Shown here piece after piece: positions 40,211-49,245 of a stretch of DNA of 56,416 bases; the first letter of the stretch is position 1, and every line of letters starts with the position of its first letter. The DNA is from an uncultured Clostridia bacterium (GTDB lineage Bacteria > Bacillota > Clostridia > Oscillospirales > CAG-272). A program made the translations under genes and the position numbers. The stretch spans positions 1 to 56,416 of the forward strand of contig CAMYUQ010000004.1 in the NCBI GenBank assembly GCA_947302045.1. Reading direction: 5' to 3'. A model generated the notes under the pieces. That model saw only the letters and a list, made by a program, of their open reading frames with translations. It had not been told where the DNA came from and searched no databases.

Positions 40211-41674
40211 ATGAAACGGAAAAAGTTCTTACAATCATCTCTGACGGCGCTTTTGGCACTGACGACGGCATTGATCTTGCCGCTGACATCCTGCCGGAGC
40301 AAAACTACCCCGAAAACAGAAAGTACGGACACGGAAACCAACAACGGCGATGACGGTGTTGGAATCGAAACGATCGTCATCAATGAGAAAGGCGAATTGA
40401 TCATAACGCTGACCAACGGCAAGGTGGAAAACGCCGGCGTGATCGTTGATAAAAGTGCGCAAACCAAACTTGCCTACGTTGTGGATCAAGAAAACGGCTT
40501 TGTTACGATCAAAGGCAGAGGGCTTTGTCCAGATATGAACGTGGTGATTCCGGAAGAATTGGAGGGGTACCCGGTAACAATGATTGTCGCGTCCGCGTTC
40601 TCAAACGATTTGGATCTAAAATCAATCACGATTCCGGATAGCATTACGAGCATTGGATATGATGCGTTCAAAGATTGCAGCGGCTTGACGAGCGTCACGA
40701 TCGGGAACAGCGTAACGAGCATTGGATGGGGTGCGTTCTCCGGTTGTAGCAATTTACAGTACAACGAATATGACAATGGTTATTATTTAGGGAATGCAAG
40801 CAATCCGTATGTGGTATTGGTAAAAGCAAAGGATACGTCCATTACATCTTGCAATATCCATGAACAAACCAAAATCATCTATCAATCTGCGTTCTCCGGT
40901 TGTACAGGTCTTACGAGCATCACGATCCCGAACAGCGTCACGAGCATTGGAAATGAGGCGTTCCAAGGTTGGAGCAATTTACAGTACAACGAATATGACA
41001 ATGGCTATTATTTAGGGAATGCAAGCAATCCGTATGTGGTATTGGTAAAAGCAAAGGATAAATCCATTACCTCTTGTACCATCCATGAACAAACCAAATT
41101 CATCTATCAATCTGCGTTCTACGATTGTAGTGGGTTGACGAGCATCACGATCCCGAACAGCGTCACGAGCATTGGAGAGCGTGCGTTCCGCGCTTGTACA
41201 GGTCTTACGAGCATCACGATCCCAAACAGCGTCACGAGCATTGGAGATATGACGTTCTACTGGTGTACAGGGCTTACGAGCATCACGATCCCGAACAGCG
41301 TCACGAACATTGGAGATTATGCGTTCCAATATTGCAGCGGCTTGACGAGCATCACGATTCCGGATAGCGTTACGAGCATTGGAAATTCTGCGTTCTCCGG
41401 TTGTAGCAAACTTACGAGCATCACGATTCCGGACAGCGTCACGAGCATTGGAAGCTATGCGTTCTATTATTGCAGCGGTCTGACGAGCATCACGATCCCG
41501 AACAGCGTCACGAGCATTGGAGATTGGGCGTTCTCCGGTTGTAGTGGGTTGACGAGCATTACCTATCAAGGCACGAAAGCACAATGGAATGCGATCAACA
41601 AGGGATCGGCTTGGGACGGCAATACCGGCTCCTACACGATCCATTGCACCGATGGAACGATTCCAAAAGAATAA
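40211..41674 (+). CDS. BspA-type leucine-rich-repeat lipoprotein
   Basis: 487 residues from the ATG at 40211; AAAGGAG stands about 14 bases before it. Lipoprotein signal with LPLTSC (Cys about 28), a Thr/Glu linker, a short beta region, then about ten LRR_5 units of 23 residues of the form GLTSITIPNSVTSIGxxAFxxCS. Such proteins lie on the cell surface and bind host or other cell components. Two 75-residue units (SNLQYNEYDNGYYLG onward) are near-identical, showing recent internal duplication. A final YQGTKAQWNAI motif closes the protein, as in many BspA proteins. Confidence 0.9.
   Translation: MKRKKFLQSSLTALLALTTALILPLTSCRSKTTPKTESTDTETNNGDDGVGIETIVINEKGELIITLTNGKVENAGVIVDKSAQTKLAYVVDQENGFVTIKGRGLCPDMNVVIPEELEGYPVTMIVASAFSNDLDLKSITIPDSITSIGYDAFKDCSGLTSVTIGNSVTSIGWGAFSGCSNLQYNEYDNGYYLGNASNPYVVLVKAKDTSITSCNIHEQTKIIYQSAFSGCTGLTSITIPNSVTSIGNEAFQGWSNLQYNEYDNGYYLGNASNPYVVLVKAKDKSITSCTIHEQTKFIYQSAFYDCSGLTSITIPNSVTSIGERAFRACTGLTSITIPNSVTSIGDMTFYWCTGLTSITIPNSVTNIGDYAFQYCSGLTSITIPDSVTSIGNSAFSGCSKLTSITIPDSVTSIGSYAFYYCSGLTSITIPNSVTSIGDWAFSGCSGLTSITYQGTKAQWNAINKGSAWDGNTGSYTIHCTDGTIPKE
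40748..41118 (+). repeat. 225-bp internal tandem duplication in the LRR gene
   Basis: The stretch from 40748 recurs from 40973 with very few changes (for example GGTTATT against GGCTATT). It encodes the YNEYDNGYYLGNASN unit twice. Besides this, a 69-bp LRR unit is repeated along 40680-41560. Confidence 0.8.
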
Positions 41675-41700
41675 AAAATCCTATTTCATCAAAACAAACG

Positions 41701-41731
41701 CCCGACCGCGGATGATTCCGCGGTCGGGTTT
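41701..41731 (+). terminator. Terminator of the LRR gene
   Basis: CCCGACCGCGG pairs perfectly with CCGCGGTCGGG, then TTTCGTTCTGTTT. Confidence 0.75.
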
Positions 41732-41795
41732 CGTTCTGTTTGGTTCGCGCTGTCGCGCGAGATAAAAGGATGGGGGGCTTTGCCCCTCCACCCCA

Positions 41796-41835
41796 ACCGC
41801 TTTTTTGAAAAAAAGCGGCGCAAAAAACTTTCCGG
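41796..41835 (-). repeat. Hairpin repeat family R, copy (inverted)
   Basis: CCGCTTTTTTG/AAAAAAAGCGG followed by CGCAAAAAACTTTCCGG. On the minus strand the layout matches the other copies. It may terminate the NUDIX transcript. Confidence 0.55.
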
Positions 41836-41861
41836 AATGGTTGTCACGAGTACATACAGCG

Positions 41862-42335
41862 TTAAAAAGCGATCAGCTTGCCGTTCAGCGTCGCCGAGGT
41901 GAGATGCTCCCCGGTGTAGCTCAGTTTCAGCGAAAAGAAGGGAATTTCGCGGTTCAAAAGATCCAAAAACACCCGGTCGCCCTCCCACATTGGCAGACCG
42001 CCAAGCCCAGACTTCGGCATCCACGCAAGCTCGCCTTCGTCGCAGTCGACAAGCTCGCCCGTCCATGCCGTCGCCGTGAAGAGGTGCATATATTCGGTCG
42101 GGCAAACATCCGAAACAAAAGTAATGATCCCCCGATACCGATATTCGGTCACGGTCAGCCCGGTTTCTTCTTTCACTTCCCGGAGCATACAGTCCTCGGG
42201 ACTTTCTCCGTCCTCAAATTTGCCGCCCACGCCGATCCACTTGCCGCGGTTGTCGTCCGCGTCCTTTTTCGTGCGGTGCAGCAAGAGATAGCGGTCGTTT
42301 TGCTCCAAATAGCATAAGGTCGTCAGTTTTGCCAT
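41862..42335 (-). CDS. NUDIX hydrolase (8-oxo-dGTPase-like)
   Basis: 157 residues. The Nudix box is complete at 38-60: Gly 38, Glu 44, then REVKEETGL with the catalytic Glu residues. Similar proteins (MutT/YjhB type) hydrolyse oxidised or other nucleoside diphosphate derivatives; the exact substrate cannot be told. It lies four bases after the FkbM gene, so both are translated from one message. Confidence 0.85.
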   Translation of the reverse strand: MAKLTTLCYLEQNDRYLLLHRTKKDADDNRGKWIGVGGKFEDGESPEDCMLREVKEETGLTVTEYRYRGIITFVSDVCPTEYMHLFTATAWTGELVDCDEGELAWMPKSGLGGLPMWEGDRVFLDLLNREIPFFSLKLSYTGEHLTSATLNGKLIAF

Positions 42336-42339
42336 CTTT

Positions 42340-43443
42340 TCAATTCTCCCTCGCGTAAAAATTCAGATCCCATGCCGGAATTCCGCCGAACCGACGCAGG
42401 AAAAACTTGTTGTAGAACGGAAACTTTTCCCGGATCATACGCGGCAGGGCAAAAAGATCGTCCACCCGATGGTAGAGCGAGACCAGAAGCACCGGACGGC
42501 ACCGGTTCAAGGTTTCGGTGGAACCCTCCAACGCCTCGCGCTCGGAACCTTCCACGTCGTATTTGAGATAATCCACACGCGCGTCGCCGAAAACCGCGTC
42601 CGGCGGCAGGGCAGGGAGTTCGACCGTTCTGACCGGACGTTCGGCAAGGATCGCCGAACGGTGCTCCGTGACCGCCGCGTTCCGGTTTCCCGAAGTGTCA
42701 AAGACGAGCGTTTCGCTTTTGTTCCATGCGGCGGCGCGGACCGGAAAAATTTTCGCCCGCGTTTCGCTCCCGGCGTAAAGTTCCAGCTTTCGGAAGTTTC
42801 GCGCGTCCGGCTCCATCGCGTAAACCGTTTGCAAATGAGGCGCGACTTCCAACAATTCCCGCACGGTGTCGCCCGTGTAGGCGCCCAGATCGCCCGTTGC
42901 CGTGAGCCGGTCGGCACATACGACCTTTTTCCAAACCTCTGCCGGATCGCTCCGCGCCGCAAGCAGGGCATGAATGTTTCCGGTGATTTTATATTCCAGA
43001 ATCAAATCGAAAATCCGGAGCGATTCTGTATCTTCAAACATCGTGCGCACCTCTTCGAGTTCGTCGGCGTGCGCCACGGCAAAGGATTTATCGAAAAGTC
43101 CCTCGCCGAAAACCGGAACGTCCGGCACGTAGAGTTCGGTCTCTTTTGCCACGCGCAGAATTTGTTCGAGCACGTCCTGCCGAGCCGTCCCGAACGCCAC
43201 TAATACGATCAGATTTTCCGCACCGTAAAGGGTTTTGATCTCTTCCCACTTCTTCACCCGTTTGCCGTGAAATTCCTGCCCGCGCACGAAGTCGTCGTTG
43301 GCGAAAAAATCAACCACGGGGATCGACTTGCGCGCGCAAATATCCAGAATTTTGTCGGCACCGTTGCCCATGCCGTAAAGGACGGTCTTTTTGCCTGCCG
43401 TTTGCAGACGTTCCCATAAATCGGGCAATTTTTCCAAAATCAA
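42340..43443 (-). CDS. FkbM-family methyltransferase
   Basis: 367 residues from a TTG at 43443, ten bases after AAAGGAGG; longer in-frame starts lack a site, and the ATG at 43473 lies in the divergent promoter. The N-terminal about 160 residues form a nucleotide-binding-like domain (TVLYGMGNGADKIL) as in some sugar or amide-modifying proteins. The FkbM domain follows: DLGAYTGDTVRELLE (SAM site), VYAMEPDARNFRKLE, and YLKYDVEGSEREALEG. It probably methylates a hydroxyl on a glycan or metabolite. Confidence 0.8.
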   Translation of the reverse strand: MILEKLPDLWERLQTAGKKTVLYGMGNGADKILDICARKSIPVVDFFANDDFVRGQEFHGKRVKKWEEIKTLYGAENLIVLVAFGTARQDVLEQILRVAKETELYVPDVPVFGEGLFDKSFAVAHADELEEVRTMFEDTESLRIFDLILEYKITGNIHALLAARSDPAEVWKKVVCADRLTATGDLGAYTGDTVRELLEVAPHLQTVYAMEPDARNFRKLELYAGSETRAKIFPVRAAAWNKSETLVFDTSGNRNAAVTEHRSAILAERPVRTVELPALPPDAVFGDARVDYLKYDVEGSEREALEGSTETLNRCRPVLLVSLYHRVDDLFALPRMIREKFPFYNKFFLRRFGGIPAWDLNFYAREN

Positions 43444-43466
43444 CGCGCCGACACCTCCTTTTGTGC

Positions 43467-43495
43467 TTGACATTTTCGGGCATTTGTCGTATAAT
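43467..43495 (+). promoter_or_regulatory. Promoter of the HIT gene
   Basis: TTGACA (43467-43472), 17 bases, TATAAT (43490-43495). Confidence 0.8.
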
Positions 43496-43541
43496 AAGAA
43501 AAACGATCCGGCAAACGGATCCGGAAAGGAAATCACAAACA

Positions 43542-43880
43542 ATGGATTGTCTGTTTTGCAACATTATCGAGGGGAAGATCCCTTCCCAAAAGGTTTATGA
43601 AAACGAGTTTGTCTATGCGTTCCGCGATATCAACCCGATGGCGCCGGTACACGTTCTGATCGTTCCGAAAACGCATCTTGCCTGCGCCGACGAGATCAAT
43701 GCCGACAACAGTGCTTGCGTGGCAAAAATTTTCGAGGCGATCCCGGTGATTGCCAAAGCCGAGGGACTGACCAACGGCTATCGCGTGATCAACAACTGCG
43801 GCGAGGACGGTTGCCAAACGATCAAGCACCTGCATTTCCATCTGCTCGGCGGCCGCAAACTGCCCGAAACGATGGCGTAA
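43542..43880 (+). CDS. HIT-family nucleotide hydrolase
   Basis: 112 residues from the ATG at 43542, preceded by GGAAAGGAAAT. The histidine triad is HLHFH at 96-100, and FRDINPMAPVHVLIVPKTH precedes it; Cys 3 and Cys 6 belong to a small zinc site typical of the HinT branch. It hydrolyses AMP-lysine or other nucleoside phosphoramidates. Monocistronic. Confidence 0.92.
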   Translation: MDCLFCNIIEGKIPSQKVYENEFVYAFRDINPMAPVHVLIVPKTHLACADEINADNSACVAKIFEAIPVIAKAEGLTNGYRVINNCGEDGCQTIKHLHFHLLGGRKLPETMA

Positions 43881-43989
43881 GCGGGCAAAGCCCGCTTCCA
43901 ATACTCGATGCCCGTCCGGCGATTCGCCGCACCTCACACCCCGACGGCATGGATCTTACGAACGCCGAGCGCACTCGCTCCCATAATGC

Positions 43990-44034
43990 TTTAAAAGTTT
44001 TCGGTGCCGCCTTTTTCAAAAGGCGGCGACCTTT
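43990..44034 (-). repeat. Hairpin repeat family R, copy
   Basis: AAAGTTTTCGGTGCCGCCTT, loop, AAAAGGCGGCGACCTTTAA. The copy after obgE differs at only a few positions. It separates the convergent HIT and cca genes. The bases between 43881 and 43989 contain a short hairpin, GCGGGCAAAGCCCGC (43883-43897), but no gene. Confidence 0.6.
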
Positions 44035-45364
44035 AATTTAATCTTTTCAAAGCCGCTTGTAAAAGCGGCTCTTTTTCATTCGGCAAAACACCGTCGATCA
44101 CGGCGTCGAGGAGAAATTGCAGGGCAACGCCGAGTTCCTTGCCGGGATGATAACCGAGCGCGATCAGGTCGTCCCCGTCCACGGCGAGGGTTTTCAAGGT
44201 CAAACAATCGCCGCGCGAGAGAATTTCGTCGAGGATCGCCGGAATTTTCGTCTGCTCGTCCGAGAGAGTCCGGAAATCCGGCGCGTGCGCGAGACGGTCG
44301 CATTTTTTCAGTTCCAGAAGCCGCCGCAAGGTTTCGGGCGACATTTTCGTCAGAAGCCGCCGCACGGCTTTTTCGGTACAGGCGATCGGGTAGTCGTGCC
44401 GCTCGACCAGAAGGACGACCTCGGCTTGCGTGGCTTTGTCGAAGCGCAGCCGCTCTAATGCGGCGGCGCAGAGAGACGCGCTCACGGCAGCGTGACCGAG
44501 GAAGTGGTCGCCATCCGCGTCGGTCGTGCGAACGGAGGGCTTTCCCAGATCGTGGAAGAAGAGCGCGAGCCGCAGGACCGGATCGGGCGAGGCGAACGAA
44601 AGCGCGCGAACGGTATGCTCGTATACATCGAAACAATGATATTTGGTATTCTGCGCAAAGCCGACCGACGGCAGCATTTCGGGCAGAAATGTGCCGATGA
44701 CATCCGGGTAGGCAAGCAGAATTTCAGCCGCACCCCTGCCGCAGAGCAGTTTGACAAATTCTTCCCGCACCCGCTCACGGGCGATGTGATCGAGCAGTCC
44801 CCGACAGTCGCGCACGGCGGCGGCAGTTGCGGGATCGAGCGAGAAGCCGAGCTTGGAAGCGAAGCGCAGGGCGCGCAGGATCCGAAGTCCGTCCTCGTGG
44901 AACCGGGTAGCCGGATCGCCCACGCAGGAGATGACACCGTCTGCGAGGTCTTTCTGTCCGCCGAATAAGTCAACCAGTCCGCGTGCCGGATGGTACGCCA
45001 TCGCGTTGACGGTAAAATCCCGGCGCGAAAGATCGTCCGAGAGCGTGCGCGTGAAGGTGACCTGCTTGGGATGACGGTTGTCTTCATAGATGCCGTCGGT
45101 GCGGTAGGTCGTGATCTCGAGCGGTTCGCTTTCATAGAGAACCGTCATCGTGCCGTGCCGCTTGCCGGTTTCGATCACGCGGCAGTCGGCAAAGCAGGCG
45201 GCTACCTCGTCCGGCGTGGCGTTGGTGGTCAGATCCCAGTCGTGCGGGGTCGCACCCAATAAGGAATCTCGCACGCAACCGCCGACGGCATAGCATTCAA
45301 ATCCGTGCTGTTCCAGACGCGAGATCGCAAAAGCGGCGCCTTTTGAGAGTGGGATCGTTTTCAT
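44033..45364 (-). CDS. cca: CCA tRNA nucleotidyltransferase
   Basis: 443 residues, ATG after AGAAAGGAG. It adds or repairs the CCA end of tRNA. Visible: AVGGCVRDSLLGATPHDWDL (class II nucleotidyltransferase head with the DxD-type Asp pair), RRDFTVNAMAY, DGLRILRALRFASKLGF, and an HD domain (FFHDLGKP). It is the third gene of the THF-riboswitch operon; the pairing with folate genes may be no more than shared transcription. Confidence 0.92.
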   Translation of the reverse strand: MKTIPLSKGAAFAISRLEQHGFECYAVGGCVRDSLLGATPHDWDLTTNATPDEVAACFADCRVIETGKRHGTMTVLYESEPLEITTYRTDGIYEDNRHPKQVTFTRTLSDDLSRRDFTVNAMAYHPARGLVDLFGGQKDLADGVISCVGDPATRFHEDGLRILRALRFASKLGFSLDPATAAAVRDCRGLLDHIARERVREEFVKLLCGRGAAEILLAYPDVIGTFLPEMLPSVGFAQNTKYHCFDVYEHTVRALSFASPDPVLRLALFFHDLGKPSVRTTDADGDHFLGHAAVSASLCAAALERLRFDKATQAEVVLLVERHDYPIACTEKAVRRLLTKMSPETLRRLLELKKCDRLAHAPDFRTLSDEQTKIPAILDEILSRGDCLTLKTLAVDGDDLIALGYHPGKELGVALQFLLDAVIDGVLPNEKEPLLQAALKRLN

Positions 45365-45392
45365 GTGCGCAGACTCCTTTCTGAAAAAATGT

Positions 45393-46667
45393 TTATTTCG
45401 TCAGTTGCCGGTAGGCGGCAACGAGTTCGGCATAGAGATAGAGCGAACCGAGACAAACCAGAGGATAGTTGTTTTCCCGGCTGTCGGCAAGCGCGGCGGC
45501 AAGCCCTTCGGGAACGGTCGCGAACGCGGTCGCCGGAACGCCGACGGAAGAGAACCGGGCGGCAAGGTCGGATGCCATCAGCGCGCGCGGATTGGCAGGC
45601 GTTACGGTAAAGACGCGGACGGCAAGCGGCGAGAGGGCTTTTACCATCGTTTCAAAATCCTTGTCCGCCATCACGCCCATGAGCAGATTGACCTTTCCGG
45701 GCAGACAGGCACGGATGCTTTCGGCGGCGGCGGCAACGCCCTGCGGGTTATGCCCGCCGTCGTAGAGGACGACCGGGTCGCGCCCGAGCAGTTCAAACCG
45801 CGCTTTCCAGTGCGCGTCGGCAATGCCGCGGAAGACTGCTTCGTCGGGCAGATTCAATCCTTGCTTCCGTAAAATTTCAACCGCGGTCAGCACGTTTGCG
45901 GCATTTTGTGGCTGATAGGCGCCGAGCAAGGGAAGGCGAACCGACTTCCAATCCGCAAAATTCAAGATCGTTCCATCCAGTCCGGTTTTCAAAACTTGCA
46001 GACGGTCGTGCGCCACCGTATAAAAAGGCGCGTGCCGCGCGGCGGCGATTTCGGAAAGCACCTGCATGGCAGACCGGTCTTTCCCGCCGTAGAGACAGGG
46101 GCGACCTTGCTTGATGATCCCACCCTTTTCGGCGGCAATTTTTTCCACCGTGTCGCCGAGGTAGGCGGTGTGGTCGAGCGCGATCCCGGTGATGACCGAG
46201 AGGGTCGGGTCGGAGATCACGTTGGTGGAATCGAGCCGACCGCCCATGCCGCATTCGAGCACCACAAAATCGCACCCGACGGTTTTGAAATAGACGAACG
46301 CGATCGCCGTGATGAGTTCAAATTCGGTGGGCTGATCTCGCATGGATTCGGCAAACGGGCGAACGGTTTCGGTCGCGCGGGCGAGATCATCGTCCGGAAT
46401 TTCAATATTGTTCAGCATGATCCGTTCGTTGAAGCGTTCAACAAACGGGGAAGTAAACAGCCCGGTGCGATAGCCGGCGGCGGTCAGGATGCCCGAGAGC
46501 ATCCGGCAGAAAGACCCCTTGCCGTTGGTTCCTGCAACGTGAATAAAACGCAGATCCTTTTGCGGATCGCCGAGCAGAGAGCAAAGCTCGGTGATGCGGG
46601 AAAGCCCCGGACGGCTGCCTTTCCAGTCGACCGAGTGGATATAGGTCAAAGCTTCGTCGTAATTCAT
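45393..46667 (-). CDS. folC: Folylpolyglutamate synthase / dihydrofolate synthase
   Basis: 424 residues from the ATG at 46667 (GAGGGGG seven bases before). It adds glutamates to folates. Mur-ligase type: HVAGTNGKGSFCRML (P-loop), TSPFVERFNERIMLNN, GLFTSP, ECGMGGRLDSTNV, GITGIALDHTAYLGDT and DGGHNPQG in the C-terminal domain. It follows the folate transporter subunit by 11 bases under the same riboswitch. Confidence 0.94.
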   Translation of the reverse strand: MNYDEALTYIHSVDWKGSRPGLSRITELCSLLGDPQKDLRFIHVAGTNGKGSFCRMLSGILTAAGYRTGLFTSPFVERFNERIMLNNIEIPDDDLARATETVRPFAESMRDQPTEFELITAIAFVYFKTVGCDFVVLECGMGGRLDSTNVISDPTLSVITGIALDHTAYLGDTVEKIAAEKGGIIKQGRPCLYGGKDRSAMQVLSEIAAARHAPFYTVAHDRLQVLKTGLDGTILNFADWKSVRLPLLGAYQPQNAANVLTAVEILRKQGLNLPDEAVFRGIADAHWKARFELLGRDPVVLYDGGHNPQGVAAAAESIRACLPGKVNLLMGVMADKDFETMVKALSPLAVRVFTVTPANPRALMASDLAARFSSVGVPATAFATVPEGLAAALADSRENNYPLVCLGSLYLYAELVAAYRQLTK

Positions 46668-46678
46668 GAAAAGCCCCC

Positions 46679-47197
46679 TCACGCATCCATACGCCGGCGC
46701 AGCGTTATCCCGAGGCGGAACAGGACGGGAATGAAAAACAGATTCAACGGGATCAGAATTGCATATTCGGGCAGGCGGTAGAGAAACCAGCCCCAATAGG
46801 TTCTGGAACCGTAGAGCATACTCACCCAGATCGTGTTGATCAGAAGTCCGAAGATCAGATTATTGATAAGAGTGGGCAGAACAATCTGCCACCAGTGAAG
46901 CTTTTTGCCGCACAAAAACAGACCGTAAACCATGCCCATCAGTGCGCCGATGATCGTAAAGCCGGGATGGTAGATTCCTTTTGGAATCAGTATCGCGCCC
47001 ACAAAATCGGCAATCGCGCCTGCCGCCGCGGCGTATACGGGACCGCAGAGGGTCGCCGTGATCACGATCGGAATAAACGCGAATCCGATCTTCCAACCTT
47101 CGGTTTGGATCGAGCAAAACCGATCCAGCACCATGGAAAGAGCCGCCATGGAAGCCGTCACGGTCAGGCAAAGCAAATGTTTCAAACTTTTTTTCAT
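46679..47197 (-). CDS. folT: ECF transporter folate-type S component
   Basis: 172 residues from the ATG at 47197, eight bases after AAAGGAGG. Six hydrophobic helices; GPVYAAAAGAIADFVGAILIPKG and PGFTIIGALMGMVYG are typical of the FolT branch of S components. It works with a shared energising module (EcfA/A'/T) encoded elsewhere. The upstream THF riboswitch and the downstream folC support folate as cargo. Confidence 0.88.
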   Translation of the reverse strand: MKKSLKHLLCLTVTASMAALSMVLDRFCSIQTEGWKIGFAFIPIVITATLCGPVYAAAAGAIADFVGAILIPKGIYHPGFTIIGALMGMVYGLFLCGKKLHWWQIVLPTLINNLIFGLLINTIWVSMLYGSRTYWGWFLYRLPEYAILIPLNLFFIPVLFRLGITLRRRMDA

Positions 47198-47273
47198 AGA
47201 AAAAACCTCCTTTTCCACTCATATCGCAGAACAGGAGGATGGAACCGAGCGTTCCGGTCTTGTCGAGCTATAC

Positions 47274-47383
47274 GAAGCGGGATGCAGAGTGCGAACCGCA
47301 AGCGATGCTTTTCGTCCGCCCGGCAACTCCCCGTCCGGGCGGCACTGCGGATCAAAGATCCAACGCGCGCACTCTTACTCTTC
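47274..47383 (-). promoter_or_regulatory. Tetrahydrofolate (THF) riboswitch
   Basis: On the minus strand the landmarks of the THF class occur in order: AGAGTA, CGCGTT, CCGCAGTG, GGGGAGTTG, GACGAAAAG, GCGG, and GCATCCCGCTTC closing with GAAGAG. It precedes folT by about 76 bases. No strong terminator lies between, which suggests control of translation rather than transcription. Confidence 0.75.
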
Positions 47384-47413
47384 TTTTTCAATTTCCGTTT
47401 CACGGATGATAAT

Positions 47414-47442
47414 ATTATAATAAACAGGCGCACGGTTGTCAA
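47414..47442 (-). promoter_or_regulatory. Promoter of the folT-folC-cca operon
   Basis: On the minus strand TTGACA (47442-47437), 17 bases, TATAAT (47419-47414). Confidence 0.8.
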
Positions 47443-47531
47443 GACTTTTTCGCAAATTCCGGCTCGTTCGACCGTTTTTTTCAAAAAAAGAAAATATTTC
47501 CGTTTTTTCCAGAATTAACCATTCTTTTCGC

Positions 47532-47560
47532 TTGACAAACCGAAAAAAATGGATTATAAT
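47532..47560 (+). promoter_or_regulatory. Promoter of the AbrB-like gene
   Basis: TTGACA (47532-47537), 17 bases, TATAAT (47555-47560). Confidence 0.8.
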
Positions 47561-47602
47561 AGGAAATGAGAGGATCTCAAACGAAAATAAAGGGGATTTT
47601 TT

Positions 47603-47848
47603 ATGAAATCAACGGGAATGGTTCGCCGCATTGATGAACTCGGCCGGATTGTCATACCGTCCGAAATTCGCCAGACGTTGGGAATTCAAATCAGAGACTC
47701 GATCGAAATTTTTACCGAGGAGGACCGCATCGTTCTGCAAAAGTACCAGCCGTCCTGCATTTTCTGCAAGGAGACCGGGGACTTGGTTTATTTCGGAGAA
47801 AAAAGAGTCTGCCGGTCGTGCATTGAAAAATTGGAAAAACTGAAATAA
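47603..47848 (+). CDS. AbrB/SpoVT-type regulator with Cys pairs
   Basis: 81 residues. Residues 3-46 are a swapped-hairpin AbrB DNA-binding domain (MVRRIDELGRIVIPSEIR). The C-terminal part has CIFC (52-55) and CRSC (70-73), a likely small zinc-binding unit of the kind seen in Clostridia AbrB proteins. Probably a transition-state regulator. It precedes galK by 26 bases and may be co-transcribed with it. Confidence 0.9.
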   Translation: MKSTGMVRRIDELGRIVIPSEIRQTLGIQIRDSIEIFTEEDRIVLQKYQPSCIFCKETGDLVYFGEKRVCRSCIEKLEKLK

Positions 47849-47874
47849 GAGAAACAAGATAAGAGGATACCCCT

Positions 47875-49155
47875 ATGAAAACAAGTGAACTCAGAACCGC
47901 GCTTCAAACCGGAGCGATGGACGCGCGGCTCTCCTATCTTTACGGAGCGGAATCGATCCGGGTGCAAAAAGAACGGTATCTTTCCGCGCTTTCCGCGTTT
48001 GAAGAGCTTTACGGCAAAGACAGGGACGCCGATTTTTATTCGGTTGCAGGAAGAAGCGAACTCTCGGGCAACCACACCGACCACAACCACGGATGCGTGG
48101 TGGCGGCGTCGATCGATCTGGATATCATCGCGGTGGCGGCTCCGAGCAACAGCCGGGTGATCCGCGTCAAGAGCGAGGGTTACGCGGAGGACGTTGTGGA
48201 TTTTGACGCATACAGCGCACCCAATCCGGCAAAATACGGAAAATCGGTTTCGCTGGTTGCCGGAATGGCGGCGGGATTCCGCCAAAAAGGGTACGCCGTT
48301 TGCGGATTCGACGCTTATACCACATCCAGCGTTCTCAAAGGATCGGGGATCTCTTCCTCGGCGGCGTTTGAGGATATGATCGGAAACATCCTCAACTATC
48401 TGGCAAATGACGGGAAGGTCAGCAACGTGGAGATCGCGAAGCTGGCGCAGTATGCCGAAAATGAATTTTTCGGGAAGCCCTGCGGACTCATGGATCAGAT
48501 GGCTTGCGCGGTGGGCGGCATTATCGCTATCGATTTTGAAGACCCGAAGCGGCCGATCATCGAGCAGATCGGGTTTGATATGAACGCGCACGGCTATCAT
48601 CTTTGCCTCGTCAATACCGGGGGCAACCACGCCGACCTGACCGACGACTACGCCTCGGTTCCGGCGGAAATGAAATCGGTCGCGGCGCATTTCGGAAAGA
48701 AAGTTCTGCGCGAGGTCGGGGAGGAGCAGGTGATCCGGGCGATTCCCGAACTCCGGGCGGCGGTCGGCGACCGGGCTGTTTTGCGCGCGCTGCACTTTTT
48801 TGAAGAGAACCGGCGTGTGGCGGCGCAGAAAGCGGCGCTCAAAGCCGAGGATATCGACGCCTTTTTTGCAAACGTGATCGCTTCCGGGCGTTCCTCGTTC
48901 TGCTATCTGCAAAATGTATATACCACCAAAAACGTGCGGGAGCAGGGGCTTTCGCTCGCGCTCTGCCTTGCCGAGCGGACGCTTGCCGGCAAACGGGCGG
49001 CATGGCGCGTGCACGGCGGCGGATTTGCCGGAACGGTTCAGGCGTTCGTTCCGGACGCGGCGGTGGAATCCTTCCAAAGCGCCATGGACAACGCGTTCGG
49101 CGCAGGGAGCTGCATGGTACTGCGGATCCGTCCGGTGGGTGCCGTTAAAGTGTAA
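47875..49155 (+). CDS. galK: Galactokinase-like GHMP kinase
   Basis: 426 residues, about 35 longer than most galactokinases. It phosphorylates galactose at C1. Visible: GRSELSGNHTDHNHG (sugar-binding motif), VLKGSGISSSAAFEDMIG (ATP loop), PCGLMDQMACAVGG, and RVHGGGFAGTVQAFV near the end. It has no Leloir partners (galT, galE) in the window. AGAGGA precedes the ATG. Confidence 0.9.
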   Translation: MKTSELRTALQTGAMDARLSYLYGAESIRVQKERYLSALSAFEELYGKDRDADFYSVAGRSELSGNHTDHNHGCVVAASIDLDIIAVAAPSNSRVIRVKSEGYAEDVVDFDAYSAPNPAKYGKSVSLVAGMAAGFRQKGYAVCGFDAYTTSSVLKGSGISSSAAFEDMIGNILNYLANDGKVSNVEIAKLAQYAENEFFGKPCGLMDQMACAVGGIIAIDFEDPKRPIIEQIGFDMNAHGYHLCLVNTGGNHADLTDDYASVPAEMKSVAAHFGKKVLREVGEEQVIRAIPELRAAVGDRAVLRALHFFEENRRVAAQKAALKAEDIDAFFANVIASGRSSFCYLQNVYTTKNVREQGLSLALCLAERTLAGKRAAWRVHGGGFAGTVQAFVPDAAVESFQSAMDNAFGAGSCMVLRIRPVGAVKV

Positions 49156-49167
49156 GAGAGCCGGAGC

Positions 49168-49213
49168 AGAGGAGCGAAGCGATCCCCGGGGGAACGGTTC
49201 GCTCCTCTCTTTC
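49168..49213 (+). terminator. Terminator after galK
   Basis: AGAGGAGCGAA pairs with TTCGCTCCTCT around a loop containing a CCCCGGGG core, then CTTTC. Confidence 0.6.
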
Positions 49214-49245
49214 GGTATCGGGAAAAAGAAACAAGGAGGTTGACG

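Noticed and set aside
40680..41560. Regular repeats that could suggest a CRISPR array
   Set aside because: The repeats are in frame and encode LRR_5 units; there are no unique spacers of constant length and no cas genes.
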